A DNA stretch of 64,000 bases from Sphingomonas sp. Leaf22 (GCF_001421715.1 NZ_LMKP01000041.1:151382-215381); one strand, 5' to 3'; shown: positions 42,843 through 51,366, counted from the first letter of the stretch. A program made the numbers and translations. Notes: generated by a model from the letters alone, not told the origin.

Positions 42843-44751
42843 AGACCCCCTGCGCCATTGCCTTGCTGACGCCGGGCGCCTTTTGCAGATCGGCGAGGCT
42901 GGCGTTGCGTACCGCCCGCGCCGTGCCAAAATGCATCAACAGTGCCTTTTTCCGCGCCGGTCCGATGCCCGGCACCTCGTCCAGTGGACTGGCCCCGATC
43001 GCCTTCGACCGCTTGTCGCGATGCGCGCCGATGACGAAGCGGTGGACCTCGTCGCGCAACCGCTGAAGATAGAACAGCACCGGCGAATTGACCGGCAGCG
43101 TCAGTTCGCGCCCGTCCATCAGGTGGAACACCTCACGCCCGTCGCGGCCATGATGCGGCCCCTTCGCCACGCCGACCATGCACACATCCTCGATGCCCAG
43201 ATCCTCCAGCACCGCCTTCGCCGCACTCAACTGCCCCTTGCCGCCGTCGATCAGCACCAGATCGGGCCAGCCATTGCCGTCACGATCGGTCTCCCGGTCG
43301 GGATTCTCCTCCTGCGCGCGGGCGAAGCGGCGGGTCAGCACCTCCTTCATCATCGCGAAGTCGTCGTTGGTCTGCGCCTGCTTGATGTTGAACTTGCGAT
43401 ACTGGCCCTTGCGGAACCCCTCCGGCCCGGCGACGACCATTGCGCCCAGCGCATTCGTCCCCTGGATATGGCTGTTGTCATAGACCTCGATCCGGTCGGG
43501 CGGCCCTTCCAGTTCGAACAGTTCGGCGACCTCGCGCAGCAGCCGCGCCTGCGTCGTCGACTCCGCATTGCGCCGCTGCAACGCTTCGTCGGCATTGCGC
43601 TTCGCCTGATCGAGCAGCCGCCGCCGCACGCCGCGCTGCGGCACCGACAGCGCGACCTTGAACCCGGCACGCTCGGCCATCGCCTCGGCCAGCACCTCGC
43701 CCTCCGCCAGTTCGCGGTCGACGAACACGTTGCGCGGCGGGGGCACCTCTTCATAAAACTGCATCAGGAACGCCGACAGCACCTCGTCCTCGGGCACCTC
43801 GTTGGTATGCGCCGGGAAGAAGCTGCGATGGCCCCAATTCTGCCCGCCCCGGATAAAGAACGCCTGAATGCCGATCACCCCCTCCAGACACGCCATCGCG
43901 AACACATCGGCATCGCCGACGCCGTCCGCATTGATCGCCTGCGACCCCTGAATGAACGTCAGTGCCTTCAACCGGTCGCGCAGCACCGCGGCCAGCTCGA
44001 AATCCATCGCCTCCGCCGCCGCCTGCATCTGCACGCCCAGCTTCGCCTGCACCTTGGTCGACTTGCCGCCGAGAAAGTCCTTCGCATCGCCGATCAGTTC
44101 GGCATAGGCCGTCTGATCGATCCGCCCGACGCACGGGGCCGAACAACGCTTGATCTGGTACAGCAGGCACGGCCGGTCGCGCGTCTTGAAGAAACCGTCG
44201 GTACACGACCTGAGCAGGAACAGCTTCTGCAGCGCGTTCAGCGTCTGCGTCACCGAACCGGCGCTGGCAAAGGGGCCGTAATAATCGCCCTTCGCCCGCC
44301 GCGCTCCACGATGCTTGCTGATGCGCGGAAAGTCGTGATCGGCGCGCAACAGGATGAACGGGAACGACTTGTCGTCGCGCAGCAGCACATTGTACGGCGG
44401 ACGATAGCGTTTGATGAGCTGCGCTTCGAGCAGCAGCGCCTCCGCCTCGTTGTTGGTCGTCACGATCGTCATCGACCGCGTCTGCGCGACCATCCGCTGC
44501 AACCGCTTTGTCAGCCGCGACACCTGCGTATAATTGGCGACGCGGTTCTTCAGCGCCCGCGCCTTGCCGACATACAGCACCTCACCGCGCGCATCCTGCA
44601 TCCGGTACACGCCCGGCCGCACCGGCAGCGTCGCCAGCACGTTGCGGATCGCGGCGACGCCGGCATCGATATCCGGCGCGTCCGACCCGCGCACGGTGAA
44701 GCTGGCCTTGTCCTCGTTGAAGCGATTGGGGGCATTGGGCGTTTCCGACAT
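42820..44751 (-). CDS. uvrC: Excinuclease ABC subunit C
   Basis: 643 aa. Makes both incisions in nucleotide excision repair. GIY-YIG domain (PGVYRMQDARGEVLYVGKAR ... LKNRVANYT), cysteine-containing linker (CLLYQIKRCSAPCVG), UVR domain (AMDFELAAVLRDRLKAL), RNase H-like domain (RIEVYDNSHIQGTNALGAMV; PDLVLIDGGKGQLSAA) and C-terminal helix-hairpin-helix (LDEVPGIGPARKKALLMHFG). The ATG at 44749-44751 gives MSETPNAPNRFNED. No LexA-type box was seen in the upstream 140 bases. Confidence 0.96.
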   Translation of the reverse strand: MSETPNAPNRFNEDKASFTVRGSDAPDIDAGVAAIRNVLATLPVRPGVYRMQDARGEVLYVGKARALKNRVANYTQVSRLTKRLQRMVAQTRSMTIVTTNNEAEALLLEAQLIKRYRPPYNVLLRDDKSFPFILLRADHDFPRISKHRGARRAKGDYYGPFASAGSVTQTLNALQKLFLLRSCTDGFFKTRDRPCLLYQIKRCSAPCVGRIDQTAYAELIGDAKDFLGGKSTKVQAKLGVQMQAAAEAMDFELAAVLRDRLKALTFIQGSQAINADGVGDADVFAMACLEGVIGIQAFFIRGGQNWGHRSFFPAHTNEVPEDEVLSAFLMQFYEEVPPPRNVFVDRELAEGEVLAEAMAERAGFKVALSVPQRGVRRRLLDQAKRNADEALQRRNAESTTQARLLREVAELFELEGPPDRIEVYDNSHIQGTNALGAMVVAGPEGFRKGQYRKFNIKQAQTNDDFAMMKEVLTRRFARAQEENPDRETDRDGNGWPDLVLIDGGKGQLSAAKAVLEDLGIEDVCMVGVAKGPHHGRDGREVFHLMDGRELTLPVNSPVLFYLQRLRDEVHRFVIGAHRDKRSKAIGASPLDEVPGIGPARKKALLMHFGTARAVRNASLADLQKAPGVSKAMAQGVYDYFHAR

Positions 44752-44885
44752 CGTCCCCGATTTAGGGGGTGCGTGGCGGTTGCGCCAGACGGCGGCGAGC
44801 CGAACCGCTCCATTCGTCGTCGCCGCCGCGGGGGAAGGACGCAGGAGAACAAGGGCGCAAAAGTCCGTTGGGCCGGCGCTACGTC

Positions 44886-45875
44886 CTACCCCACCCACGC
44901 CGCCGCGATGATCCGCAATCCGCGCACCGCATCGGCCGGATCGACCGGCACCTCGCCCCCGCCGCGCACCGCATCGCGCATCCCCCGGTAAAAGCCGCGC
45001 CAGTCGCCCGCTTCCGACCGGACCGGCCGCGATAGGCCCTCACCATCGGTCAGCACGCCCCATTGCGCATCGGGTTCGATGCCATAGCCGCTGTCGGTCG
45101 GCATCCCGCCCGCGCGCAGCACCGCCTCCTGCGGATCGATGCCGTATTTGACGAAGCTGCCTCTGGTCCCGTGCAGCGCGAAGCGGGGGCGTGGTGCCGC
45201 GACCAGCGACGCCGACCCGATCGTCACCCGCCGCGCGCCATAGCGCAGGACGATCTCGAAATAATCGTCGACGCCGGCCTGCGCCCGCTGCGCCGTCACG
45301 TCGCCCGCCACCGCATCGGGCATGCCGAACAGGTGGATCGCGTGATCGATCATGTGCGGCCCCAGATCGTTGAGCAGCCCGCTGCCCGGCCCGCCTTCCT
45401 CGCGCCAACCCGGCTTGATCGCCGGGCGGAACCGGTCCCAGCGGAACTCGGCCAGCATCACCTCGCCCAGCGCATCCTCGCGCAGCAACCGCGCGACCGT
45501 CAGGAAATCGCTGTCCCAACGGCGATTGTGGAACACGCTCAGCAACCGCCCCGCCCCGCGCGCCAGCTGCGCCAGCGCCACCGCATCGGCATCGTCGGTG
45601 GCCAGCGGCTTGTCGACCACGACATGCCGCCCCGCCGCCAGCGCCGCCTGTGCCAGCGGCGCATGGCTGTCGTTCGGCGTGGCGATCACCACCAGGTCGA
45701 GGCTGTCATCCTCGATCAGCGCCTGCGGATCGTCATGGCGCGTCGCCGCAGGAAACCGGTCGGTCGGCCGCGAGGTGGAGATGGCGGCCAGTTCCATGCC
45801 CTCGACGGTCGAGATCAGCGGCGCATGGAACGACGCCCCGGCAAGGCCGAACCCGATCAGGCCGACGCGCACCAT
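44886..45875 (-). CDS. Gfo/Idh/MocA family oxidoreductase
   Basis: 329 aa. NAD(P)-binding start VRVGLIGFGLAGASFHAPLI, the EKP-like motif as VDKPLA (VVVDKPLATDDADAVALA), and NRRWDSDFLTVARLL in the middle. Probably a sugar dehydrogenase or related; closest in feel to the YgjR/YvaA-type group. Substrate not predictable. The secreted protein gene lies one base upstream of its start on the same strand. Confidence 0.88.
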   Translation of the reverse strand: MVRVGLIGFGLAGASFHAPLISTVEGMELAAISTSRPTDRFPAATRHDDPQALIEDDSLDLVVIATPNDSHAPLAQAALAAGRHVVVDKPLATDDADAVALAQLARGAGRLLSVFHNRRWDSDFLTVARLLREDALGEVMLAEFRWDRFRPAIKPGWREEGGPGSGLLNDLGPHMIDHAIHLFGMPDAVAGDVTAQRAQAGVDDYFEIVLRYGARRVTIGSASLVAAPRPRFALHGTRGSFVKYGIDPQEAVLRAGGMPTDSGYGIEPDAQWGVLTDGEGLSRPVRSEAGDWRGFYRGMRDAVRGGGEVPVDPADAVRGLRIIAAAWVG

Positions 45876-45876
45876 C

Positions 45877-46188
45877 TCAGCCCAGCTTCGTCAGATCGGC
45901 GGCGACCTTCGCCACCTGCGCATCGGTGATCGCGCCATTGGCATAGGGCTGGACCTGCTTCAGGCTCATGCCCTTGAACGACGCATAGGCTTCGTGCGCC
46001 AGCATCCCCGGAAAGGTCGCCTCGAGGATCGCCTTGCCCTTCGGATCGGCGGCGATCGTTTCGATGCTGCTGTCGATGGTCAGTTTGGCGGCGGCCGGCG
46101 CGGCAGGGCCGGGTGCAGCGGCCGGTACGGTCTGGGCGGTGGCGGCGATCGGCATCGCCAGCAATGCGGCGGTAAGGAGCAGTTTCAT
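45877..46188 (-). CDS. Small secreted protein, 103 aa
   Basis: Signal peptide MKLLLTAALLAMPIAATAQ, a Pro/Ala linker, then a compact helical domain: LTIDSSIETIAADPKGKAIL, then MLAHEAYASFKGMSLKQVQP and ITDAQVAKVAADL. This pattern occurs in small periplasmic sphingomonad proteins of unknown role. The ATG at 46186-46188 is preceded by GGAGAGATTGCC. Probably transcribed with the oxidoreductase that follows. Confidence 0.78.
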   Translation of the reverse strand: MKLLLTAALLAMPIAATAQTVPAAAPGPAAPAAAKLTIDSSIETIAADPKGKAILEATFPGMLAHEAYASFKGMSLKQVQPYANGAITDAQVAKVAADLTKLG

Positions 46189-46665
46189 CGGCAATCTCTC
46201 CACGGGCCTGTTCGCCCGGACCGGAACGTAGCGCCCCACCCGCCCCGCGCCAAGCGGGATAGGTCGATGGATCCCGAGCCATGCCAAGGCGAGAGCCACG
46301 CCCATCGCCCACAACCCCTGACACCCCCTTACAACCCTGACACCCGGCACCCTGTCACCCCGTCACCCCGGGCTTGACCCGGGGTCCCGCTTCTTCTCCT
46401 TCGCCAGCAAAAAGACGGCATCCCCCGGATTGAGCAAAAAAACCCGCCCACCAGCCCAAACCATACCCCGGCGGAGGCCGGGACCCAGTTGGGGGGACGT
46501 AAACCGGTCCGCCGCAGCGCCTCCCCAACTGGACCCCGGCCTCCGCTGGGATACCGCCAGGCATCGGCCAGGTTCGAAACGCTCTCGACCCGCAGCCGCT
46601 GGTCAAAGTCCCGCTCGTCAAACCAACAGAACCGAGACCCCGCCCTCTACACCGCGGCAACAACC
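46189..46665. repeat. Gene-free region holding family A and variant family B palindromes
   Basis: ACCCCGGG-CTTGA-CCCGGGGT near 46365-46386 is a family A stem. A second element at 46464-46553 has the layout of family B with another core: left TACCCCGGCGGAGGCCGGG, right CCCGGCCTCCGCTGGGATA. No gene is visible between the secreted protein gene and the hydrolase. Confidence 0.75.
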
Positions 46666-47610
46666 TCACCCCGCCCGCTTCATCCAGCCATGCATTTCCA
46701 TCCACTTGGCGAACGCCTCGAACCAGCCGGTGCTGGTCGTCGCCTTCGGATACATGCCGAAACCGTGACCACCCTGTTCGTACAGGTGGAACTCGACCGG
46801 CCGCTTCGCCGCCTTCCACGAATCGATCAGCCCGAACCCGGCATTGGCGAAGAACGGATCGTCGGCGGCGAGCGCCACGAACAGCGGCGGGGCGTCGGCG
46901 GGCACGGTCGCGGCGGACAACGGGCCATAGATGTCGCCGATAAAGGCCGGCTTCGCCGCGTTCGACGACAGCGTCGTCGCCATCGTCAGCATCGCGCCGG
47001 CCGAAAAGCCGATCATCCCGATCCGGTTGGGATCGACCTTCCATTCGCCGGCGCGCGAACGGACCAGCGCGAACGCCGCATTGGCATCGGCGATCTGCGG
47101 TGCCAGCGCGTTCGCGGCGCTGGCCGGGTTCGGTCGGGGCGGACGCTGTGCGGTGGCGGAGAACATGGCGGTCATCGACTGTTCGAACCCGGCCATATCG
47201 GCCGGCGTCTGGTTCAGCCGGTATTTCAGCACGAACGCCGCCACGCCGCGCGCCGCCAGCGCCCTGGCGACGTCCCAGCCTTCGTTCTGCATCGACAGCG
47301 TGCGGAACCCGCCGCCCGGCGCGACGATCACTGCCGTGCCATTCGCCTTGGCCGGATCGGGCAGGAACGGCGTCAGCGTCGCGTCGGTGACGTTCCGCGC
47401 GAACACGCTGCCATATTGCTGGTGCCACGCCTCGCGCGCCTTCGCGTCGGGCAGCGTGCCGGTCTTCAGCGGGATCGCATCCGGTTGCGCCGGGATCGCG
47501 ATCGGCTCCATCTTGTCGCTCTGCGCCAGCGCCGGTGCTGCCACCGTGATCAGCGCCCCGCCAATCGTCCACGCCAGCGCGCGCAGACGCGCGTGTTTCA
47601 TACCTGTCAT
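46666..47610 (-). CDS. Secreted alpha/beta hydrolase, acetyl-esterase type
   Basis: About 314 aa. Signal peptide ALAWTIGGALITVAAPALA-Q; catalytic triad candidates are Ser in GFSAGAM, Asp in ALAADDPFF and His in QGGHGFGMY. The oxyanion motif is VIVAPGGGF rather than HGGG. This combination is seen in carbohydrate and acetylxylan esterase-like proteins. Three ATGs are close together (47616, 47610, 47601); 47610 is best spaced from GGGAGAGG. The upstream LacI-type operator supports sugar-linked control. Confidence 0.85.
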   Translation of the reverse strand: MTGMKHARLRALAWTIGGALITVAAPALAQSDKMEPIAIPAQPDAIPLKTGTLPDAKAREAWHQQYGSVFARNVTDATLTPFLPDPAKANGTAVIVAPGGGFRTLSMQNEGWDVARALAARGVAAFVLKYRLNQTPADMAGFEQSMTAMFSATAQRPPRPNPASAANALAPQIADANAAFALVRSRAGEWKVDPNRIGMIGFSAGAMLTMATTLSSNAAKPAFIGDIYGPLSAATVPADAPPLFVALAADDPFFANAGFGLIDSWKAAKRPVEFHLYEQGGHGFGMYPKATTSTGWFEAFAKWMEMHGWMKRAG

Positions 47611-47638
47611 GACCATCCTCTCCCTTTATTATCAGGCG

Positions 47639-47668
47639 AGTATCGGCAGCCGCGCACCCATTGTCCAA
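47639..47668 (-). promoter_or_regulatory. Predicted sigma-70 promoter of the esterase gene
   Basis: On the minus strand TTGGAC (47663-47668) and GATACT (47639-47644) are 18 bases apart, about 30 bases before the start codon, followed by AAAGGGAGAGG as ribosome site. The operator-like palindrome lies just upstream. Confidence 0.5.
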
Positions 47669-47674
47669 TGATTC

Positions 47675-47688
47675 TGTTAGCGTTAACG
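47675..47688. promoter_or_regulatory. LacI-family-type operator upstream of the esterase gene
   Basis: TGTTAGCGTTAACG is close to the TGNTANCGNTNNCA operators of LacI-family sugar regulators and to the xyl-box (TGGTAGCGCTAACA) described in xanthomonads. It sits six bases upstream of the predicted -35, a place suited to activation or partial blocking. No LacI-family gene is in the window. Confidence 0.5.
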
Positions 47689-48061
47689 GCGATCTCGGAA
47701 GTAGGCGTGCCGGTCCGCCAAGGCAGCGGTGTTTTCGTCCCGCACCGGACCGTTGCCGGGGCGATCGAACCGTTCCGGAGCGCCCGGCGAACCGCTCGGA
47801 TCACTGCGAAGAACCGCCAGTGTCCACTTCCACACCTAGGCGGCACGATCCGGCATTGCCCCACAGCCTCTCACGGCACCCCACCCCGCCGGCCACCAAA
47901 AACGGAATTGAGGCTATCGCATTGTTAAACGGCAACAGTTTTCACCGCTTTCCTACACGGAGTCGGCAAACTACACTCGATCCGTTCTTTGAAATGACCG
48001 TCCAGACCACCCCGCCAAAGGTCGCAACCGTGTAACCTTCGCAACCTTCCGCGGACGAGAA
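47689..48061. other. Gene-free stretch, nothing recognised
   Basis: About 370 bases between the operator and the SMR gene's stop. Open frames here are short and unlike proteins; no tRNA, repeat family or terminator was identified. The part from about 47915 to 48010 is less GC-rich than the rest. Confidence 0.4.
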
Positions 48062-48382
48062 TCACCCATGGGCGAACAGCTTGGTTCCCGCTACACCGAC
48101 CACGATCAGGACCATGAACCCGGCCTGCAACGGGGCGATCCGTTCGCCGAACAGCAGCGCCCCACCGATGATGACGCCGATCGCGCCCAGCCCGGTCCAC
48201 ACCGCATAGGCGGTCCCCGCCGGAATGCCGCGCATCGCCAGCGCCAGCAGTGCCATGTTCACGAACGACAGGCCGATCGGCACCGACGACGCCAGCAGCG
48301 TCCCCTGCCCCGCCGCCCATTTCAGGCTGAGCGCCCAGATGACCTCACACACGATCGCAACCGCCAAGATGGCCCATGCCAT
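48062..48382 (-). CDS. SMR family exporter, Gdx/SugE type
   Basis: 106 aa with four helices and the membrane Glu13 shared by all SMR proteins. Residues around it (E13-V-I-W16-A-L) and AYAVWTGLGAIGV in helix 3 fit the Gdx/SugE (guanidinium exporter) branch rather than the EmrE drug branch. Single gene downstream of the atp operon terminator. No guanidine riboswitch could be recognised in its leader. Confidence 0.88.
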   Translation of the reverse strand: MAWAILAVAIVCEVIWALSLKWAAGQGTLLASSVPIGLSFVNMALLALAMRGIPAGTAYAVWTGLGAIGVIIGGALLFGERIAPLQAGFMVLIVVGVAGTKLFAHG

Positions 48383-48457
48383 GGCGTTTCTCCTTCAGCG
48401 GGCTCGGTAATGGGAGGGCGCGCCGGAAACCCGAAAGAGGCGCCACCCCAAAACGCG

Positions 48458-48489
48458 AAACGCCGCCCGGCCGGATCGGCAGGGCGGCG
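48458..48489 (-). terminator. Terminator of the atpIBEF'F operon
   Basis: CGCCGCCC (48461-48468) pairs with GGGCGGCG (48482-48489); on the minus strand the stem is followed by TTTCGCGTTTTG. It lies 21 bases after the atpF stop. Confidence 0.75.
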
Positions 48490-48510
48490 CACACGCGTCG
48501 GTACAGTCGA

Positions 48511-49143
48511 TCAGTTCAGTCGATTGCCACCCAGGCCGGCGATGGTCCGGTCGATCAGCGCGCGATCGGCATCGCCCGACAGATGCGTCGAGATCAGCGC
48601 GGTCGCGGCCTTGGCGGCAGCATCGGCGGCGGTCGCGCGGACCTCGGCGATGGCGGCGCGCTCGGCGGCGGCGATCTTGTCGGTCGCCATTTTGGCCCGC
48701 CGCTGGGTCAGGTCGGCGGCATCGGTTTCGGCCTTGGCCAGCAGCCCCTGCGCTTCGGCCTCGGCATGAGCGACCATCTCAGCGGCTTGTGCCTCGATCC
48801 CGGCGATCTTCGCGGTATATTCGTCACGCAACGCCTCGGCTTCGGCACGCAGCTTGCGCGCTTCGTCGAGGCGCGTGCGGATCACCGCGATCTGCCCGTC
48901 GAGCAGCCGGCCGATCACGGCCGGTACGCCCTTCACGATCAGCACGATCAGGAACAGCAGCATCGCTGCGCTGACCCAACCGGTGCCGTCGAGGCCGAAC
49001 GCGGTCGGATCGGGATGGTTGGCGGCGGTGGTGCTGCCATGCTCGCTCTCGACGGCGCTCACGCCGGTCTTGGTCAGACCTTCCTCGTGGATCGCTTCGT
49101 TCAGCGTCGGGCTGCCATGCACGGCCGGGGTCGGATTAGCCAT
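48511..49143 (-). CDS. atpF: ATP synthase F0 subunit b
   Basis: 210 aa. A soluble N-terminal extension of about 50 residues, one membrane helix (about 55-75: GWVSAAMLLFLIVLIVKGVP), then a long charged coiled coil (RLDEARKLRAEAEALRDEYT...). Peripheral stalk joining F1 to F0. The family has a pair b and b' in alphaproteobacteria; this is the second, longer one. Overlaps the b' stop by eight bases. The N-terminal extension is longer than in E. coli b. Confidence 0.92.
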   Translation of the reverse strand: MANPTPAVHGSPTLNEAIHEEGLTKTGVSAVESEHGSTTAANHPDPTAFGLDGTGWVSAAMLLFLIVLIVKGVPAVIGRLLDGQIAVIRTRLDEARKLRAEAEALRDEYTAKIAGIEAQAAEMVAHAEAEAQGLLAKAETDAADLTQRRAKMATDKIAAAERAAIAEVRATAADAAAKAATALISTHLSGDADRALIDRTIAGLGGNRLN

Positions 49144-49627
49144 GGAGCACCGCCTTTACCGCGCCTTGCGCGTCCTGTTCGCTGACATGAACGCCCGACA
49201 CGCGGGCGACGATCGCCTGCGCCGCTTCGGCGGCGACCTGTTCGACTTCGGCCATGGCAGCGTTGCGCTGCGCGGCGATGTCGGCTTCGGCTTGGGCGAC
49301 GCGGGCCTGCACATCGGCATTGGCAGCGGCCAGCCTTTCGGCGGCAGCGGCAGCGCCCGCGGCGCGTGCTTCGGCCAGCAGCTTCTGCGCAGCCTCGCGG
49401 CTCGCATTTTCACGGGTACGCCATGCGGCTTCGGTGGCATCGGCGGTGCTGCGCGCCTGATCGGCGGCGGCCAGATCGGCGGCGATGCCCTGATCGCGCT
49501 TGTCGACGGTGCCCTGAACCTTGGGCACCATGCCAAGGCCGACGACCAGAAACACGATGCCGAAGGTCAGCACCAGCCAGAAGACCTGCGACCCCCAGGT
49601 CGCGGCGAGCTGCTCGATTTGCGGCAT
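49136..49627 (-). CDS. ATP synthase F0 subunit b'
   Basis: 163 aa from the ATG at 49625-49627 (MPQIEQLAATWGSQVFWLV), with one membrane helix (about 14-35) followed by a coiled coil containing GTVDKRDQGIAADLAAAD. b and b' form a heterodimeric stalk. It follows atpE after a gap of about 105 bases that contains a strong hairpin. Often annotated atpF2 or atpG2. Confidence 0.92.
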   Translation of the reverse strand: MPQIEQLAATWGSQVFWLVLTFGIVFLVVGLGMVPKVQGTVDKRDQGIAADLAAADQARSTADATEAAWRTRENASREAAQKLLAEARAAGAAAAAERLAAANADVQARVAQAEADIAAQRNAAMAEVEQVAAEAAQAIVARVSGVHVSEQDAQGAVKAVLHG

Positions 49628-49697
49628 GAAACGTCCCGTATTGTCTGGTCGACCGGACGCCATCGTCCGGCCGAAACCGGCCCATGGGGCCGGAGAT

Positions 49698-49721
49698 CCG
49701 GCGCGGGCAACCCCGCGCCGG
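49698..49721 (-). repeat. Ten-pair hairpin between atpE and the b' gene
   Basis: CCGGCGCGGG (49698-49707) pairs with CCCGCGCCGG (49712-49721) around CAAC. It lies 11 bases after the atpE stop. There is no T-run, so RNA processing or protection rather than termination is likely; this could help raise c-subunit output above its neighbours. Confidence 0.6.
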
Positions 49722-49732
49722 GCGTCACGCAG

Positions 49733-49960
49733 TTACGCGACGAAGATCAGCAGCACTGCAACGACGAACGCCAGCAGGCCGAGAAGTTCGGCGGCGGCGA
49801 AGCCGATGAACATGTTGCCCTGCTGGCTGGCAGCGGCCGACGGGTTGCGCAGTGCGCCCTGCAGGAACGCTGCGAAGACGTTGCCCACGCCGAGTGCCGC
49901 GAGGCCGGCACCGATGGCGGCCAGACCGGCGCCGAGGAACTTGATGGCGTCTGCTTCCAT
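49733..49960 (-). CDS. atpE: ATP synthase F0 subunit c
   Basis: 75 aa, two helices. Proton-carrying Glu58 in AAELLGLL and the polar loop R38-N39-P40. MEADAIKFLGAGLAAIG is the typical alphaproteobacterial start (ATG at 49958-49960); GGGAGTTTTCGAC lies before it. Forms the rotor ring. Confidence 0.96.
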   Translation of the reverse strand: MEADAIKFLGAGLAAIGAGLAALGVGNVFAAFLQGALRNPSAAASQQGNMFIGFAAAELLGLLAFVVAVLLIFVA

Positions 49961-50000
49961 GTCGAAAACTCCCTTGGAAAAATCTATGTTTGGGTTGGGA

Positions 50001-50786
50001 TCAGTGATGGTCGTGCAGGTGCACGGCATCGTTGATGTAGAGCGAGGTCAACAGCGCAAAGACATAGGCCTGCACGCCGGCGACCAGCATTTCGAGGGCC
50101 GACACGCCGACCATCAGCGCGAAGCTCGGCACGCTGACCAGCACGCCGATGCCTGCACCGGCGGCAGTCGAATTGATGATGAAACCCGCCAGCACCTTCA
50201 GCAGGATGTGGCCCGCGGTCATCGCGACGAACAGTCGCAGCGCGAGGCTGAACGGGCGGACCATGAACGACACGAATTCGATCGGCGCGACCAGCAGCAG
50301 CACCGGAACCGGCGTGCCCTTCGGCGCGAACAGGCTGAAGAAGCGCAGGCCGTGCTCGAACAGGCCGACGACCAGCACGATCGAGAAGCTGGCGATGGCG
50401 AGGACGCCGGTCACGGTGAAGTGGCTGGTGACGGTGAACGGGTGCAGCCCGATCAGACCGAACGGCAGCAGCCCGACGACGTTCGCGAACAGGATGAACA
50501 TGAACAGCGAGAAGACATAGGGCAGATACTTGCGCCCCTCATGCCCGATATTCGCCGCCAGCAGCTTGTCGATGAAGCCGGTGAAGCCCTCGACCGCCAT
50601 CTGCCAGCGACCGGGCACCTGCTGCTGCTTCATGCCGCCGATCATGAAAACGAACAACGCAACCGCCGCGACGATCATCCACAGCGCCGAATTGGTGAAC
50701 GGCAGGACCGTATCGCCGAGCGGAATGTTGAAGATCGTCTGCACCTCGAACTGGTGCATCGGATCGATCTTGCCTGCCTGCGCCAC
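50001..50786 (-). CDS. atpB: ATP synthase F0 subunit a
   Basis: 261 aa. Proton channel subunit with the essential arginine in SLALRLFVAMTAGHILLKVL and the C-terminal EMLVAGVQAYVFALLTSLYI. A GTG at 50784-50786 gives VAQAGKIDPMHQFEV, matching the conserved start DPMHQF; the ATG at the DPM codon is the alternative. Third piece of atpI-atpB-atpE-atpF'-atpF. Confidence 0.94.
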   Translation of the reverse strand: MAQAGKIDPMHQFEVQTIFNIPLGDTVLPFTNSALWMIVAAVALFVFMIGGMKQQQVPGRWQMAVEGFTGFIDKLLAANIGHEGRKYLPYVFSLFMFILFANVVGLLPFGLIGLHPFTVTSHFTVTGVLAIASFSIVLVVGLFEHGLRFFSLFAPKGTPVPVLLLVAPIEFVSFMVRPFSLALRLFVAMTAGHILLKVLAGFIINSTAAGAGIGVLVSVPSFALMVGVSALEMLVAGVQAYVFALLTSLYINDAVHLHDHH

Positions 50787-50823
50787 GTCGCTTCGCCCCG
50801 ATATGCCAAGGCGCCCAAAACGT

Positions 50824-51144
50824 TCAGTCCGGGCGCCGGTTCGAAATCCTGATGATGTTCCTGAACGCACTGACGATCCCGAGGGTCAGCAACACGAGCA
50901 GGAGCCAAGGCGAGGTGCCGAGCAGATAATCGAGCGTACCCCCGATCACCGCCCCCCCGACCATTCCGCCGATCAATTCGGCCAGCACGCGATTGCCGAG
51001 GCGGTAGTTCTTTTCCCCCGCTTCGTCACGCGCCTGACCGGTCCGGATCGCCTCATCCTTCTTCGCCCGATCCAGCCGCTCATCGAGCGAGGTGATCCGG
51101 GCGACTTCGGGCAAGGGGTCTAGTCCAGGCTCGTTCTCCGCCAT
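50824..51144 (-). CDS. atpI: AtpI/AtpZ-like ATP synthase accessory protein
   Basis: 106 aa. Charged N-terminus (MAENEPGLDPLPEVARITSL) and two helices, LAELIGGMVGGAVIGGTLDY and PWLLLVLLTLGIVSAFRNII. Helps assembly of the c-ring in other bacteria. First gene of the operon; the ATG at 51142-51144 has GGGAGG upstream (CAAGGGAGGAAGC). Confidence 0.9.
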   Translation of the reverse strand: MAENEPGLDPLPEVARITSLDERLDRAKKDEAIRTGQARDEAGEKNYRLGNRVLAELIGGMVGGAVIGGTLDYLLGTSPWLLLVLLTLGIVSAFRNIIRISNRRPD

Positions 51145-51306
51145 GCTTCCTCCCTTGACCTTCAAAGGCCGGGCCGGAATCCGCCGGATGGCGAGCCCGC
51201 CAAGGCAGGCGCGCTTTAGGAAGGTGACGGTTTCGAGTCAACCACAGCGTTCGCGCCGAAACCTTTCGGGACGATGAACGGGAGGTGACGGACGCGATCC
51301 GTTTGT

Positions 51307-51366
51307 GAGGAGCTCGAGCGGATGCTAACCAACCGACGACCGACATGTCGGTCAGAAAGGGGGTGA
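51307..51366 (+). CDS. 14-residue leader peptide coupled to a small membrane peptide
   Basis: The frame ATG 51322 to TGA 51366 encodes MLTNRRPTCRSERG. The range given includes its strong ribosome site GAGGAG at 51307-51312, nine bases before the ATG. Its stop overlaps the GTG of the next gene (GTGA), a standard coupling signal. A perfect palindrome, GACCGACATGTCGGTC (51338-51353), lies inside it. Whether it is a real peptide or only a translational device is unknown. Confidence 0.4.
   Translation, partial: EELERMLTNRRPTCRSERG
51338..51353. promoter_or_regulatory. Perfect 16-base palindrome before the small membrane peptide
   Basis: GACCGACA followed by its exact complement TGTCGGTC, ending ten bases before the GTG start at 51363, just upstream of AAAGGGG. 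Without a loop it is better as a dimeric protein site, though RNA self-pairing that affects translation is possible. Confidence 0.4.

Noticed and set aside
42754..44991. A 745-codon open frame on the plus strand opposite uvrC
   Set aside because: It is the exact antisense of uvrC, rich in Arg, His and Gln with no domain pattern. Long antisense frames are usual in GC-rich genomes.
48383..48510. Guanidine riboswitch before the Gdx-type exporter
   Set aside because: No paired ACGR-loop hairpins and no ykkC-like core were seen; the only strong stem is the atp operon terminator.
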